Shown here piece after piece: positions 26,714 to 40,572 of a DNA stretch of 64,000 nucleotides (position 1 is the stretch's first letter; each line of letters begins with the position of its first letter). The notes under the pieces are model-generated. The model was given only the letters and a program-made list of their open reading frames with translations, was not told the DNA's origin and searched no databases. The stretch spans positions 22,339,678 to 22,403,677 of the forward strand of contig OY997652.1 in assembly GCA_963921795.1 (NCBI GenBank). The letters are read 5' to 3'. The translations under genes were made by a program, and so were the position numbers. Origin of the DNA: Nannobrachium achirus (taxonomy: Eukaryota; Chordata; Actinopteri; Myctophiformes; Myctophidae).

Positions 26714-27022
26714 CCCATTTAGGCCTAGAATAATATGAATGCTTTAACTATTGAAAAATAGCAGTTATACAAGCACTTGTAGATCTGCTATTTTGGAATA
26801 TATTTTTTTACATTTGAACATTTGTAACTAAAATATTTGCTTCTGGGTGGTCCCTGGAACAACATATTTTGAGATGGGGGGGTCTGCGGCCAAATACATG
26901 TAATTTTGGGGGTCCTTGACATGAAAAGATTTGAGAACCACTGATTTAGAAGAAGGATTTAGAAGACATTTATTATAGAATTGGGTCATTAATATTCAAA
27001 GACTTGCACAAGGCCTAATGGG
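26714..27022. mobile_element. TTAA-flanked MITE inserted in the 33-bp array
   Basis: The ends are inverted (CCCATTTAGGCC at left, GGCCTAATGGG at right) and both flanks are TTAA (26710-26713, 27023-27026), as for piggyBac-type elements. The interior has a stretch resembling GGTTCTCAAATC...GACCCCC and a copy of the hairpin module at 26752-26795. Related copies, complete or partial, lie near 3591, 6360, 21770, 38550, 39390 and 39711. The insertion splits what would otherwise be a contiguous 33-bp tandem array. Confidence 0.75.
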
Positions 27023-27035
27023 TTAATACGTCCTA

Positions 27036-27509
<474 letters not shown>

Positions 27510-27669
27510 TTAATCAAAGAGTTATGAACACTCATTGAATGAGATTACATATCAAATATATAAGAAAGGATTTAAACTTGCTACAACCATGATACAAAAT
27601 ATATCCGTATTGTTATGGCATTTGTATTCAATTACTGTTGTTATTGTTGTTATTATTTGCTGTACTTAC

Positions 27670-27728
27670 ACATCCTGGAATTCCTCTAATGATTTCTGTT
27701 GCGTGAAAACATTTAATAAACTGATGAT
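27670..27728 (-). CDS. mapk10: JNK3 exon C: 59-nt exon, IISLLNVFTQQKSLEEFQDV
   Basis: A short exon easily missed by ORF length. The acceptor is ctctcttgcag, followed by ATC ATC AGT, and the donor is GT|GTAAGTAC. It encodes IISLLNVFTQQKSLEEFQD plus the first two bases of Val (residues 101-120), covering beta4-beta5 of the N-lobe and leading to the hinge. The exact length of 59 nt matches the corresponding JNK exon. The family sequence is normally VFTPQK; here it reads VFTQQK (CAA for CCA), a one-base change that could be a real substitution or an error. Confidence 0.96.
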
Positions 27729-28180
27729 CTGCAAGAGAGGAGACAAGAAGACAAGAGGAAAAGGATCAACAGCATATTTGTGTACATAAACATGTACACC
27801 TACAGTATGGAAATGAAAGATAACTTTTTCTCAGAACTTGTGCACCCCTAAATGTCTTGACTCCTGACTCTGACTGCGAATGGCAATTTCATGAACAATC
27901 CGCAACGTATGTCCTAGTGAAACAGGGGCTGAACGCATCTCAGATAATCAGCGATGAGGGTGGGGTAAAAAATAAACAGTTTTATGTTTTCATTTGGGTC
28001 TGCAATACAGAGTTTAATTACAGTAAAAATATTACTCACGCAGGCACAGGACCTTTAATCAATGCAACTCAGACATACAATTTATGGTTTTGATTGTTAT
28101 AGCCTGACAAGGAGAAACTGCAGCAGTGAGGATTTACTGGATGTCAAGAACTCCTTCTCTCTCTCTCTCTCTCTCAATTT

Positions 28181-28590
28181 CAGTGGTGGGAAGTAACTAA
28201 GTACATTTACTTAAGTACAGTACTTACGTACACGTTTGAGTTATTTGTACTTTACTTGAGTGTTTCTAATTTCCAATAGTGTTACTTCTACTCCACTACC
28301 TCAGATCCAAATATTGTACTTTTACTCCACTACATTTACTTGAAAACGTTAGTTACTAACTAGTAACCATATATACATTTTGGCCATTGGAAAATAGCCG
28401 ATCTACAAGCTCTTTGTAGATCTGCTATTTTCAAAAGATGTTTGTACATTTGAAATAGAACATTCTGCATAATGAGTACTTTTGGTACTTTAACTATTTT
28501 TTTTGTGTGTGTGTATTTCTTGAGTATTTCTACATTGCAGTATCGATACTTTTACTTAAGTACAACATATGAGTGCTTTTTCCACCACTG
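28181..28590. mobile_element. hAT-like AAGTACTTAAG family element, complete
   Basis: CAGTGGTGGGAAGTAACTAA at left, TTTTTCCACCACTG at right, short hairpin module at 28389-28437 in the middle. Confidence 0.88.
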
Positions 28591-28973
28591 CTCGATTGAT
28601 TGTATTGTGAACAGACTGCAAAATCATGCTGAATGTTAATTTCACCCTGAGGCCGTACACATTCTTTAATCAGCACTCAGGTTTTTACAGCCTACCGTAG
28701 CTCTTCCCCATTGGGTAGGTGCCACAAAAAAGACTTTAACATTATTCCTCCACTCCAGGCAAATTCTACCCTTTATTAGTCTCGCGTTACCAGACGATAG
28801 AGATCTCTGACCTACACTACATCAGTTGACATCTGCTGTAAATTCAGTGTAGTTGCTAGACAAAACAAACCTATGTCTACTGCTTTGAAAACCAATCATA
28901 TCACTGTCCCAATAATGAATGATTGGTTCTGCCATGCATGCAGTATGTTTAGTTTTCTTTTAGTTAGTTATTG

Positions 28974-29897
28974 TCTCCACCAGCCGAAGGCTGAGGGAGA
29001 GTATGTTTTCCCCTCCGTCCGTGTGTCCGTCCGTCCGTCCGTGCGTGCGTCCGTCCGTCCGTCCGTCCGTGCGTGCGTGCGTGCGTGCGTCCGTGCGTCC
29101 TCACAGTTTGTGAGCACCTAATCTCAGTCGCCGTTGGCCCGGACGCTGCCAAAGTGAGCACACACACTCCCTTGATGCCAATCTAGAACCTCTGCCCTAA
29201 ATTTTTCAAATGGGCCTTTTCTAGCGCCACCTAGTGGCCGATGTTCGCAAAACACATTTTGGTGCACTACTCTTACAGATTTTGGCCAAAAAACCTACAA
29301 ATCGGTAGGCAGTATCTCCACAGTCATGTGATCGACACGGATCTGTCCGATTTTGCATATTCCATCCTGATTGGCTAAGATTGGCTTCCAAAGTTTGTAG
29401 GATTGAGCCGTTTGGAACAAAATGCCTCAAATCCCAAACGCAAAGTGCAATCATCATGAAATCGCGCACACACGTTCCCACTAGGTCGAAGAAGAAATGC
29501 CACTTAACATTTTTGAAATCAGCCTCATGGTGGCGCTATAACAGGCCGATTTGTGGTTTTACCTATAACTCCACCGATCAGTTTCAAACTTTGCAAGCGC
29601 ACTCCCTAGAAGCTAACGATAAACATTTGCCCTGCATTTTTCACATAAGCCTTTTATAGCGCCACCTTTGGGCCGACTTATGTAAAACACATTTTTGGAT
29701 ATTACTCCTTGAGATTTTATCCAAAAATCACGCAAATCGGTACACAGTATCTCTATAGTCATGTGATCAAGTCCGATCCGTCTGATATTTCATATGCCAT
29801 CCTGATTGGCTAATATTAGCTTCCAAAGTTTGCAGGATTGCACCACCAGGACGCACGGCCTGGTGGAGACCTGTGCTCAGAAGAGCACTGCTTCTAG
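28974..29897 (+). mobile_element. Helitron-like family B element, copy 1
   Basis: Starts TCTCCACCAGCCGAAGGC, followed by a (GTCC/GTGC)n tract, a TCTAGCGCCACC core, a subterminal inverted CCTGGTGGAGAC, a 3' hairpin at 29873-29888 (GTGCTC-AGAA-GAGCAC) and the end CTAG five bases later. TC...hairpin...CTRR is the Helitron signature. No Rep/helicase frame, so it is non-autonomous. Confidence 0.82.
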
Positions 29898-29900
29898 TTG

Positions 29901-31061
29901 TCTCCACCAGCCGAAGGCTTGGGGGAGAGTATGTTTTCCCCTTCGTCCGTCCGTGTGTCCGTGTGTCCGTGCGTCCGTCCGTGTGTCCGTCCGTGTGTCC
30001 TCGCAGTTTGTGTGCAGCTAATCTCAGTCGCCGTTGGCCCGGTCGCTGCCAAAGTGAGCACACACATTCCCTGGATGCCAATCTAGAACCTCTGCCCTAA
30101 ATCTTTCACATGGGCCTTTTCTAGCGCCACCTATTGGCCGATGTTCGCAAAACACATTTCTGTGCACTACTCTTACAGATTTTGTCCAAAAATCCTACAA
30201 ATCGGTAGGCAGTATCTCGACAGTCATGTGATCGACACAGATCTGTCCGATTTTGCATATTCCATCCTGATTGGCTAAGATTGGCTTCCAAAGTTTGTAG
30301 GATTGAGACGTTTTGAACAAAATGCCTCAAATCCCAAACGCAAAGTGCAATTATCATGAAATCGCGCACACACGTTCCCACTAGGCCGAGGAAGAAATGC
30401 CACTTATTTTTTTTAAATCAGCCTCATGGTGGCGCTATAACAGGCCGATTTGTGTTTTTACCTATAACTCCACCGATCAGTTTCAAACTTTGTAAGCGCA
30501 CTCCCTAGAGTCTAAGGATAAACCTTTGCCCTGCATTTTTCACATCAGCCTTTTATAGCGCCACCTTTGGGCCGACTTATGTAAAACACATTTTTGGATA
30601 TTACTCCTTGAGATTTTATCCAAAAATCACGCAAATCGGTACACAGTATCTCTATAGTCATGTGATCAAGTCCGATCCGTCTGATATTTCATATTCCATC
30701 CTGATTGGCTAATATTAGCTTCCAAAGTTTGCAGGATTGCTCAGTTTTTGAAAAAAAATGCTTCAAATCATCAACGCAGCTTGCGATTACCGTGACATTT
30801 GCCACACATATTCCCACTAGGTCAAGGAACAAATGCTACCTTTTTTCACATTGGCCTGTTATAGCGCCACCAGCAGGTAGACCTTAGCAAAACACATTTT
30901 TGGAACACAATGCTTCAAATCATGCATGCAGCGTCCGATTTCCATGAAAGGTCTAAGGTGAAGAACATATGCCACCCTTTTTACATTGGCCTATTATACA
31001 GTAGCACCACCAGGACACACGGCCTGGTGGAGACCTGTGCTCGGAAGAGCACTGCTTCTAG
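29901..31061 (+). mobile_element. Helitron-like family B element, copy 2 (tandem)
   Basis: Same structure as copy 1, starting 3 bp after it. The 3' hairpin is 31037-31052 (GTGCTC-GGAA-GAGCAC), then TGCTT and CTAG. The cores of the two copies are about 95% alike by eye. Confidence 0.82.
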
Positions 31062-31331
31062 TTTTCTTTCTTTTTTCCTTATTCTGAGCATGTCATAATA
31101 GGCAAACATTCAGCAAATATTCAGAACATTCAGTCGATATAGCAGATTTACAAGCTCACAATGCAGCATTGCAAAATGATCTGTAAGGTCACAACAGATT
31201 GACTATTTTTTATTATTTTATGTATAGTACAACAAAAACGTATATAGGTTTTAAACTCTCAAATTATTTCCACACAGTTTTTGTCCTCTCTTGTTGAGTG
31301 AAGCATTTAGAGTCCATTATTTTGCTATCTA

Positions 31332-31535
<204 letters not shown>

Positions 31536-31681
31536 TCAATCTGGAAGAGTGAGAGAGAACCTTTAGGGTGACATCGAGGGTGAGAAACCATGAGCATAAA
31601 TATAGTGATGATGGAATAGATACAAATCAATCAATCATAAGATGTCTCCCTCTGACATTCAGAGAGAACGAGTGAGACGAC

Positions 31682-31788
<107 letters not shown>

Positions 31789-32229
31789 CATGCATGTGCC
31801 TGCACAAAGGAAATCAACATCTTATCCTGTGTTTCTTAAACAGGGTCATTGTTTTATCGGCCTTCAAGAAGTCACGAGTACAGCTAAATAACACAGTAAG
31901 ATTCTCAGTGCTAATTAAGTGTTAACTCTGAGGCCTCAGACACACATTTAAAGCACATGCTTTATGCTTGCCCTGGGCGGAGACAGGGGGTAAAGCAGCG
32001 TCCAATACATTTCCTATGGAAGTCACACGGTTTAGAAGAAGCAAGCTACTTTAAAGCTTGCTTTAAGGCTGCCCATAGGGCAAGAAGCAGCAGTAAAGCA
32101 AGTTGCTTTTTCAAAACCATGTGACTTCCGTAGGGAATGAATTTGTCTGTGTTATTTTTAGCGTTATGCCAATTAATTCCTCCCCACAAACACAATCCTA
32201 ATCCTACTGACTCATCTGCTAGTGAGGAG

Positions 32230-32415
32230 CCCCCACCGGGAGGACGTAGCTAAAGCCTTCATCCTATTCCTCCAGCTCAACACTCCCTGCTGACAGGTGC
32301 CAGCCTATAGCCCGTAGGAATACGGGCAGTGACAAGTATCACCCTCCTCGCCAGGCATCCCTCGCCTGAACGCGGGCCAAATGTGTGATTCGAGGCACTT
32401 TACCACTGCGCCTTC
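32230..32415 (-). repeat. tRNA-derived SINE, minus orientation
   Basis: GAGGAGCCCCCACCGGGAGG, CCCTGCTGACAGGTGCC and GAACGCGGGCCAAATGTGTG match the family at 5385 and 55803. Confidence 0.65.
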
Positions 32416-33056
32416 CTAGCACTCTTGTGTATGTAAGTGTGTAGACCCACTGTAATGTAGTAGTAATAATAGTTGGAGTGTATCAATAACTGCCAGGCAG
32501 TGCTAAAGATCAGTGTAGCATTAAAATAAATGTAATTATGTAATACTAATAATTGAAGCTTTGAATTGAAAAATGGAGTGCAATTTGAGCTCCAGACTCC
32601 AGCGAGCGTACACAGCAGAGTGATAACAGTAAAATACCATATACTTAATGTCACTTGTAGTAACATCTAGTACTGTACTACTGCTGATACACCAACTTGG
32701 TGTCATTTCCAGCTCCAGGCGATTAGAGAACAACTGTTTCATTCCCAAGTGCTGCCACAGGACTAGGAATAATAACTGACTCTTTCAACGGCTTGCTGCA
32801 GGGTTATTGCTGCTGTGCTGTTACAGGTAAAGTAAATCGAACACATCACAATTTCAGGGACAACAGAGATACTAACATCTTATGAATTGCAAACCAGACA
32901 TTATATCGGCCTGCCCTGAACTATCCTGAGCTATTGCGTGCGGTATGTTGTCACTGCCAGGCAGAAACCTTTTATCTCCAAGTTTTAATGGTGTGTTTTT
33001 GGTCAATTAAAGCCCTACTATTCAATATGTCAAGGGCAATGATCTCTCTCACTTAA

Positions 33057-33536
33057 AGCTATACTATGTAACCTTTTTAATAAAACAGATCTTAAAATTG
33101 TCCTAATTATTAAATCGCTAAAGTTTTAGAACACCCACTCTGTTCATTTCAGCTCCCAAAGCCTTTTCTTTATATGTGTTCTACTGAGCCCTGGTGGCCG
33201 TGACTGGGGCTGTTTTTCCTGGCAAAATTACGTCATATGCATCATTCTGTACACGTGTCTCCCTACCGGCCAATCAAAGCCCAGTTCATACACTGCCGAG
33301 CTCTTCAGGAAGTACACTGCAGTGTTTACACTGGGCTAGGAGTTTAGCATGTAGCTCCCCAACCGAGGCTCGTAGAGGGACACGAAAGACCTCTATGGAT
33401 AGGTCTCGGCGAGGCGAGGCGGACGCGGTGGTCTGAAGGCCCGGTCCGTGGCGAAAAACGGCCGAAAAAAGCAGACGCGACCACGGTTTGCTATAACGCT
33501 ACTGACCACTAGTTGAGCAACTTAAACAGTATAGCT
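33057..33536. mobile_element. TTAA-flanked MITE (AGCTATACTATG family)
   Basis: TTAA at 33053-33056 and 33537-33540. Termini AGCTATACTATGTAAC and AAACAGTATAGCT are inverted. Confidence 0.8.
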
Positions 33537-34366
33537 TTAATGGAGGAACCAGGAGTAAGGTAGCCGCAGCCTCTCTGCAGTCATTTGTCCGGCCGTGTGG
33601 CATGGAACTCTGGGAGTTACTGTGAATGTTATGTGCTCTTTGTATCACAATTATTTAATATTTTTATGTGTTGTGTCAATGTCAGGTATTTTGTTTGTTT
33701 TTTGTATGGTGTTGTATTCTTTTTTCTTTTCTTTTTATCTTCATGTCTTGTCTGTAAGCAGTCTTTTTTATTGTCAAGTAAATGTTGTCTTGTTCGTCAA
33801 AAACAACTATTAAAGCCCTACTTCAGCATACAAAAGTAGTAAAAATAGAAGATAGAACGGCTATTTTCACTACTTTAAATCGTTTCTAAAATAATAACAA
33901 AAAAGGTAAGGTTTTGGACATAGAAAGGTTTCCACCCGTCAACAACAACGACATAAGGCAAAGGAAAGTAGCTATTTCACTTGTAATTTCACAGCTGAAT
34001 CCCCGCTGTGCTCATCGCTTTCATCTGCAGGAACGTGTCTGAATAGAAGGAATTTCTGTTTCACCAAGATATGAAACAGGAAGTCACAGAGAGTCATGAC
34101 ACTAAATTACTTGCCTCTCCAAAGTAAGTAGTGTGGATATGAGCAGAGATTCTCAACGCGTTTTAGTTCAAGGACTGGCAGTTTGATATGCATTAGGCCT
34201 CAGACCCCATATAAAACTTTTTTTTATATATATCTGGGATCCCAATTCAGATGTACTGTACATCCGTAGGCACATTATTGAACGCCTAAGTTTGCGCACA
34301 ACTGTTCTCACCAGCAGCTTTTATCGTCTGAGAAAGCAGGCGGTGTAAGAAGTTGTAATTTTTTAA

Positions 34367-34700
34367 AGCTATGTAACTTTCTTTAATTAATACATTTGTA
34401 TTTTGTCCAATCTTTATGGTAGAGTATGTAAATACAATATAGCTTATACAATTGTGGTGTTTGTGGTTGTATTTTGTCTTCCTGCTCTTCTATTGAGACA
34501 TTTAGATTGTGTCAAAGGTCATGTCTCACCTAGACACAGGATCTGACACAAATTATGACCTGATGCTCAATATTAAATTCTGCCCCCGAGCAAGCAAGCA
34601 AGCCGGCTCTATTAGCGCAATGGTATGAAAAGAATCAGCATTTAAGCAGGAAACCATGGTTCAAATCCAGGGTAGAAGAGGAAAGTTACATAGTGCTGCT
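34367..34700. mobile_element. TTAA-flanked MITE (AGCTATGTAACTTTC family)
   Basis: TTAA at 34363-34366 and 34701-34704. Termini AGCTATGTAACTTTC and GAAAGTTACATAGTGCTGCT are inverted. Related to 33057. Confidence 0.8.
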
Positions 34701-35020
34701 TTAAATGAATCATATCAGCTTTATTAACATAACTGACCCTTTTCTATTGTCTCAAAGCTTGTAAACAAAATAATATGATATACAAGGGAAAGTAAAAGTT
34801 TACAGATTATTTTCCATTCTATCACGTACAGCCTACTTTTGCATGTTTTTTGAATATAGCAATTTATAATTGTAATTTTACTTTTACTCAAATAAATTGA
34901 ATAAACAGAAACAGAATAAATGGAATGCATGAAAATGTAAAACATATGTATGTTTCGCTGTAATTCAACCTGGTTAAGGTTTGAAGCTGTTTTTCAAGCC
35001 ACTGCTATGCTACCGGTATG

Positions 35021-35200
<180 letters not shown>

Positions 35201-35495
35201 GGGTTAGTGGTTCTGTGGGAGTGGAGGAGACATAACAGTACAGTGCAGCTCCTCATGTCTCTATGGAGAGATGCTGTGTGTCCATGGAAACAGCAGAACC
35301 TCTGGAAAAGCATAGAGCCAATAGGGATTTGGGTAAGTCCTCCTAGCTCTCCAAGCCTAGTGAGAGATGATGTCAGTAGCAGCTAAACTTCTTAACGCAT
35401 CCATCCATCTCACAAGGACAGTGGTGGAAAAAGTACTACTCACATTCTTTACTTAAGTAAAAGTATCAATACTGCAATGTAGAAGTACTTTGTTA

Positions 35496-35666
35496 GGGTG
35501 CCCTCACACCAATATACCTATGAGAGTGGAATCCGCGTTCCGTCAATGCATTTCAATGAGAGTGAAGCGGTTTCATGCCAGCAGAGGATTTCTGCAAAAA
35601 AACGCTCCATTCTCATTGAAATGCATTGGCGGATTCCACTCTAAGTATTTTGGTGTGAGGGCACCC
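35496..35666. mobile_element. PIF/Harbinger-like MITE with TTA duplication
   Basis: GGGTGCCCTCACACC...GGTGTGAGGGCACCC, with tta at 35493-35495 and 35667-35669. The arms (GCATTTCAATGAGAGTG region) make it almost fully palindromic. Confidence 0.88.
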
Positions 35667-35957
35667 TTACAAGTAAAAGTCCAGAATTCAAAATGTACTC
35701 GAGTAAAAGTATGAAAGTGTTGGCATCAAAATGTACTTAAAGTACCAAAAGTAAAAGTACAAAATGTTTGAAAATAGCAGATCTATGTGATGCGGCGCTT
35801 TGTGAGCTTGTAGATCGGCTATTTTCAAACAACCTAGTTTTCAAATAAATGTAGTGGAGTAAAAGTACAATATTTTGATCCGAGATGTAGTGGAGTATTA
35901 AAGTATTGGAAATTAGAAATACTCTAGTAAAGTACAAATCCCTCAAAATTGTACTTA

Positions 35958-36140
35958 AGGGTGCCCACACACCAACATACCTATGAGAGTGGAATCCGCG
36001 TTCCGCCAATGCATTTCAATGATAAGGGAGCGTTTTTTTGCAGAAATCCCTCTGCTGGCATGAAACCGCTTCACTCTCATTGAAATGCATTGGCGGAACG
36101 CGGATTCCACTCTCATAGGTATTTTGGTGTCAGGGCACCC
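35958..36140. mobile_element. PIF/Harbinger-like MITE, second copy
   Basis: AGGGTGCCCACACACC...GGTGTCAGGGCACCC, with tta at 35955-35957 and 36141-36143, in the same host 290 bp from the first copy. Confidence 0.85.
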
Positions 36141-36521
36141 TTAGTACATGACTTAAGTACATGTATTAGTTACTTTACACCACTACACAAGGCTTCATGA
36201 AGCTCCTCGCCCTGACCAAGCCCTCCAGAGGCACACAGATTATGCTGATTGTGTGGGGTCAACTTTGGCAGATTAGGTCTCCGCAGTTTCAAAGGCGCAA
36301 GACTCGCGAGTGCTGTATCTCCTTGTTTCTGTTGGGCGTTTCTCTGGCTTTAGGTTACGTAAGGGAGGCATGACATGAGGCAGAAGGATGTTGATGTGTT
36401 AGCATTAAGCCTCTGCATCATGTCTTAGGCAAGTTAACAATTTTTGTGACTTCAGTGGCTTTCAGCTTTCAGGAAGAAACCAAAAATACACAGTGAAGGC
36501 AAATTTGCACATTATAACCAA

Positions 36522-37396
36522 ACCTAAAGTACCAAAGTAAAAGTACAAAATGTTTGAAAATAACAGATCTACAAGCTCACAATGCGTCAACATGTACTAA
36601 AAGTACCAAAAGTACAACATGTTTGAAAATAGCAGATCTAAAAAGCTCACAACGCATCAACATGTACTAAAAGTACCAAAATTGCAAAATGTTTGAAAAT
36701 AACAGATCTACAAGCTCACAATGCGTCGCGATGATAGCCAAGGTATAGAATAAGGCTAAACTGATTAATGTATGTTTTATAATATTATAATTTATATCTG
36801 CAAAGTAACTAGTAACTCAAGTTTTCACATAAATGTAGTGGAGTAAAAGTACAACATTTGGATCCGAGATGTAGTGGAGTAGAAGTAAAAGTATTGGAGT
36901 ACAAATACCTCAAAACTGTACTTAAAGGAGGACTTCACCACTTTTCAACATATCTTCATATAATAGGTCCTCACTAATGTTCATAATAAAACAGCGCAAT
37001 TTTTTTCTACTCGGTCCAAGTCTCCTAGGAGAGCTATGGGGAGTTCAGAATCCATCGTCTTGTGACATCATCATTTTCCCAAAAAAAAGATTAATCTATA
37101 TTTTTGAAAAAAATATTTAGATTTTTATTATCGCGAGAACAATGGCTTCCACTTTAACATTGCAACTTTTCAGGAATAGAAAGCCTGCAGTTTCTATTAG
37201 CTTGGATTCCCAATCGATGATGTCACAAGACTATGGGTTTCTGACCTAGCCACAGCCCTCCCCTGAAAAAAAAAAAAAAAAAAAGAAAAAGCTATTTTTC
37301 AGTGAGGACCAATTATATGAAGATAGGTTGAAAAGTGGTGAAGTCCCCCATTTAAGTACAGTACTTAAGTAAATGTACTTGGTTACTTTACACCAC
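36522..37396. mobile_element. hAT-like AAGTACTTAAG element with triplicated hairpin half
   Basis: The family body, with three consecutive copies of a roughly 64-bp unit (TTTGAAAATAACAGATCTAC... ACATGTACTAAAAGTACC) at 36548-36735. It contains a nested TTAA MITE and ends GTTACTTTACACCAC. Confidence 0.8.
36926..37351. mobile_element. piggyBac-like MITE with TTAA duplication
   Basis: Left AGGAGGACTTCACCACTTTT, right AAAAGTGGTGAAGTCCCCC, flanked by TTAA (36922-36925, 37352-37355) within the host GTACTTAAGTAC. Confidence 0.87.
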
Positions 37397-38715
<1,319 letters not shown>

Positions 38716-39389
38716 TTCTAAATGGGTTAACAGAGCTTAAGATTCAGTTCTTTTCTCGTTATTCTCTTTTCCTGCAGCAATTCATTTGTTACATTTGTCA
38801 AGAGCCAACTGACTTCAATGGAATAGCTAGTTTACATTTAAATGGTATCACTTTGTGCACTAATGCACGTAATGTGACGAATATTATAACATCGATTTTC
38901 CAAAATAGTGCACAAAACAAAATGCTTATTCCTCCCACTAATCAGCGACTAAATTGCTGCAGATTTCTATATAATATTTCTAACCACTTTTCATCCAGAA
39001 TGTTATGTTTTTTAATCAATTACTTATTCACACTTATTCAATTAATCACCTGTTAGTCCAAAATAATCAATAAAAAATAGCAGACATATAAAACAATATT
39101 TATACTTGTGCAAACAATGGTAAAAATGAGGTGCATGGTCCTGGAAACAAGACATCATACAATTGACGGGACATACAGAGAGAGGTGCAACACTTTTATT
39201 TATAAGACTTAATTCTGTATTAACCAAGTAGTGCCTCTAATAGCATTATTTTTATTAGAGAGTAAATATTGTGCCTGTATGTATGTACATACAAATCAGA
39301 AAATCACAGCCTAAATGATTGCAAGCAGAGGCATCACAAGGGGGGGAAATATGTGACTGAGTTATTAGGGCCCAAGGTGGAGGTGCCTT
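38716..39389. other. Upstream region, no gene seen
   Basis: AT-rich, unrecognised. I looked here for the upstream JNK3 N-terminal exon on the minus strand and did not find it. Confidence 0.5.
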
Positions 39390-39840
39390 AATTATTATAT
39401 ACTTTAGCTATTGAAAAATAGCAGATATACAAGCTCACAGCACGGCACCGCGCTGTGAGCTTGTAGATCTGCTATTTTTGAAAAGTCATGAAAATGTGTG
39501 CAAATCTTTGAATATTTTGTGTATTTTGTTTTGCTTCTGGGTGGGTCCCTGGAACTAAATACTTTGAGATGGGGGTCCGTAGCCAAATACATATCATTTT
39601 GGGGTTCCTTCGCATGAAAAGGTTTGAGCATAGACCATAGAAACATAGGTTTTTGAAAAACCTTAGAAGGATTTGAAAAATTCAAAGACTTGCACAAATG
39701 TTCTAGATAAAAAAAAAAATAGCAGATCTACAAGCTCGCAGTGTGGCACTCAGTGCCGCGCTGTGAGCTTGTATATCTGCTATTTTTCAATAGTTAAAGC
39801 ACAAAATAATGCGTAGTAATGCCAGTCTAAATGGGTTAAA
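39390..39840. mobile_element. GGACCCCC-family element with two hairpin modules
   Basis: Hairpins at 39410-39480 and 39711-39795 bracket a GGTTTGAGC...GGGGTCC segment. The right end reads AAATGGGTTAA. Confidence 0.75.
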
Positions 39841-40572
39841 CCCCCTCCCCCTATGAAGAACATTCATGGGGGGCCCGCAGTGAATCCTTGTACCCAGGGC
39901 CTAGAATTTGGTGCGACACCCCTGACTGCAAGTTCACATAAGGCAGTATCGCCAAGGCCAAACCATTTGAGATCAGATCACCTAATGTATATGAAGTCCA
40001 TTTGAATTAATGTGTGAGAGTAATACATTTCAGTACATTAGAGCTAACATTATCCATTATTTATTGCAAGATCAAGTTGAAATTTGCCAAAAATATGCAG
40101 TTAAATACAGTGATGAACTGAAACAGAATAACTTTAGAATGACCTCAAGTCAGAGCAATTCCAACAGCACACCATCTCACACATGACGTAATAGAATGCA
40201 GCCTTCATATAAACATCCTTACATTGTGATTACACTACCAGCCCACAATTCAAATACAGATCAACTTAAAGGGAAACATCCATGCTTTTAAAGCACATTC
40301 CAGTTAATTTTTGGTGATTATCATAGTCTATACTCTATAGAAACAATATTTATGATACAATCCATGTTGACATAAATGCTGTCTACTTTGGCTATTCCTA
40401 CAATTCCCATCATGCATTTTGTGGGCAAGCACAGGCCTGGTGGTCCCATACCAACGTGATCTAATATGGTTACATCATCCTGAATTGCTCAGTGTGCCAC
40501 AAGCACACAGAGCGATTAAATCATTTTGAGACACTTTTGTTTTTATAAATAAAGGTTGCTTTTGTTCATAAC

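Larger units (their letters stand above)
35419..36185. mobile_element. hAT-like AAGTACTTAAG element hosting two MITEs
   Basis: CAGTGGTGGAAAAAGTACTA at left, GTTACTTTACACCACTA at right, hairpin module at 35766-35830. Two TTA-duplicating MITEs are nested in it. Confidence 0.85.

Noticed and set aside
33194..33436. 80-codon forward ORF
   Set aside because: Lies wholly within a TTAA-flanked MITE and resembles no known protein.
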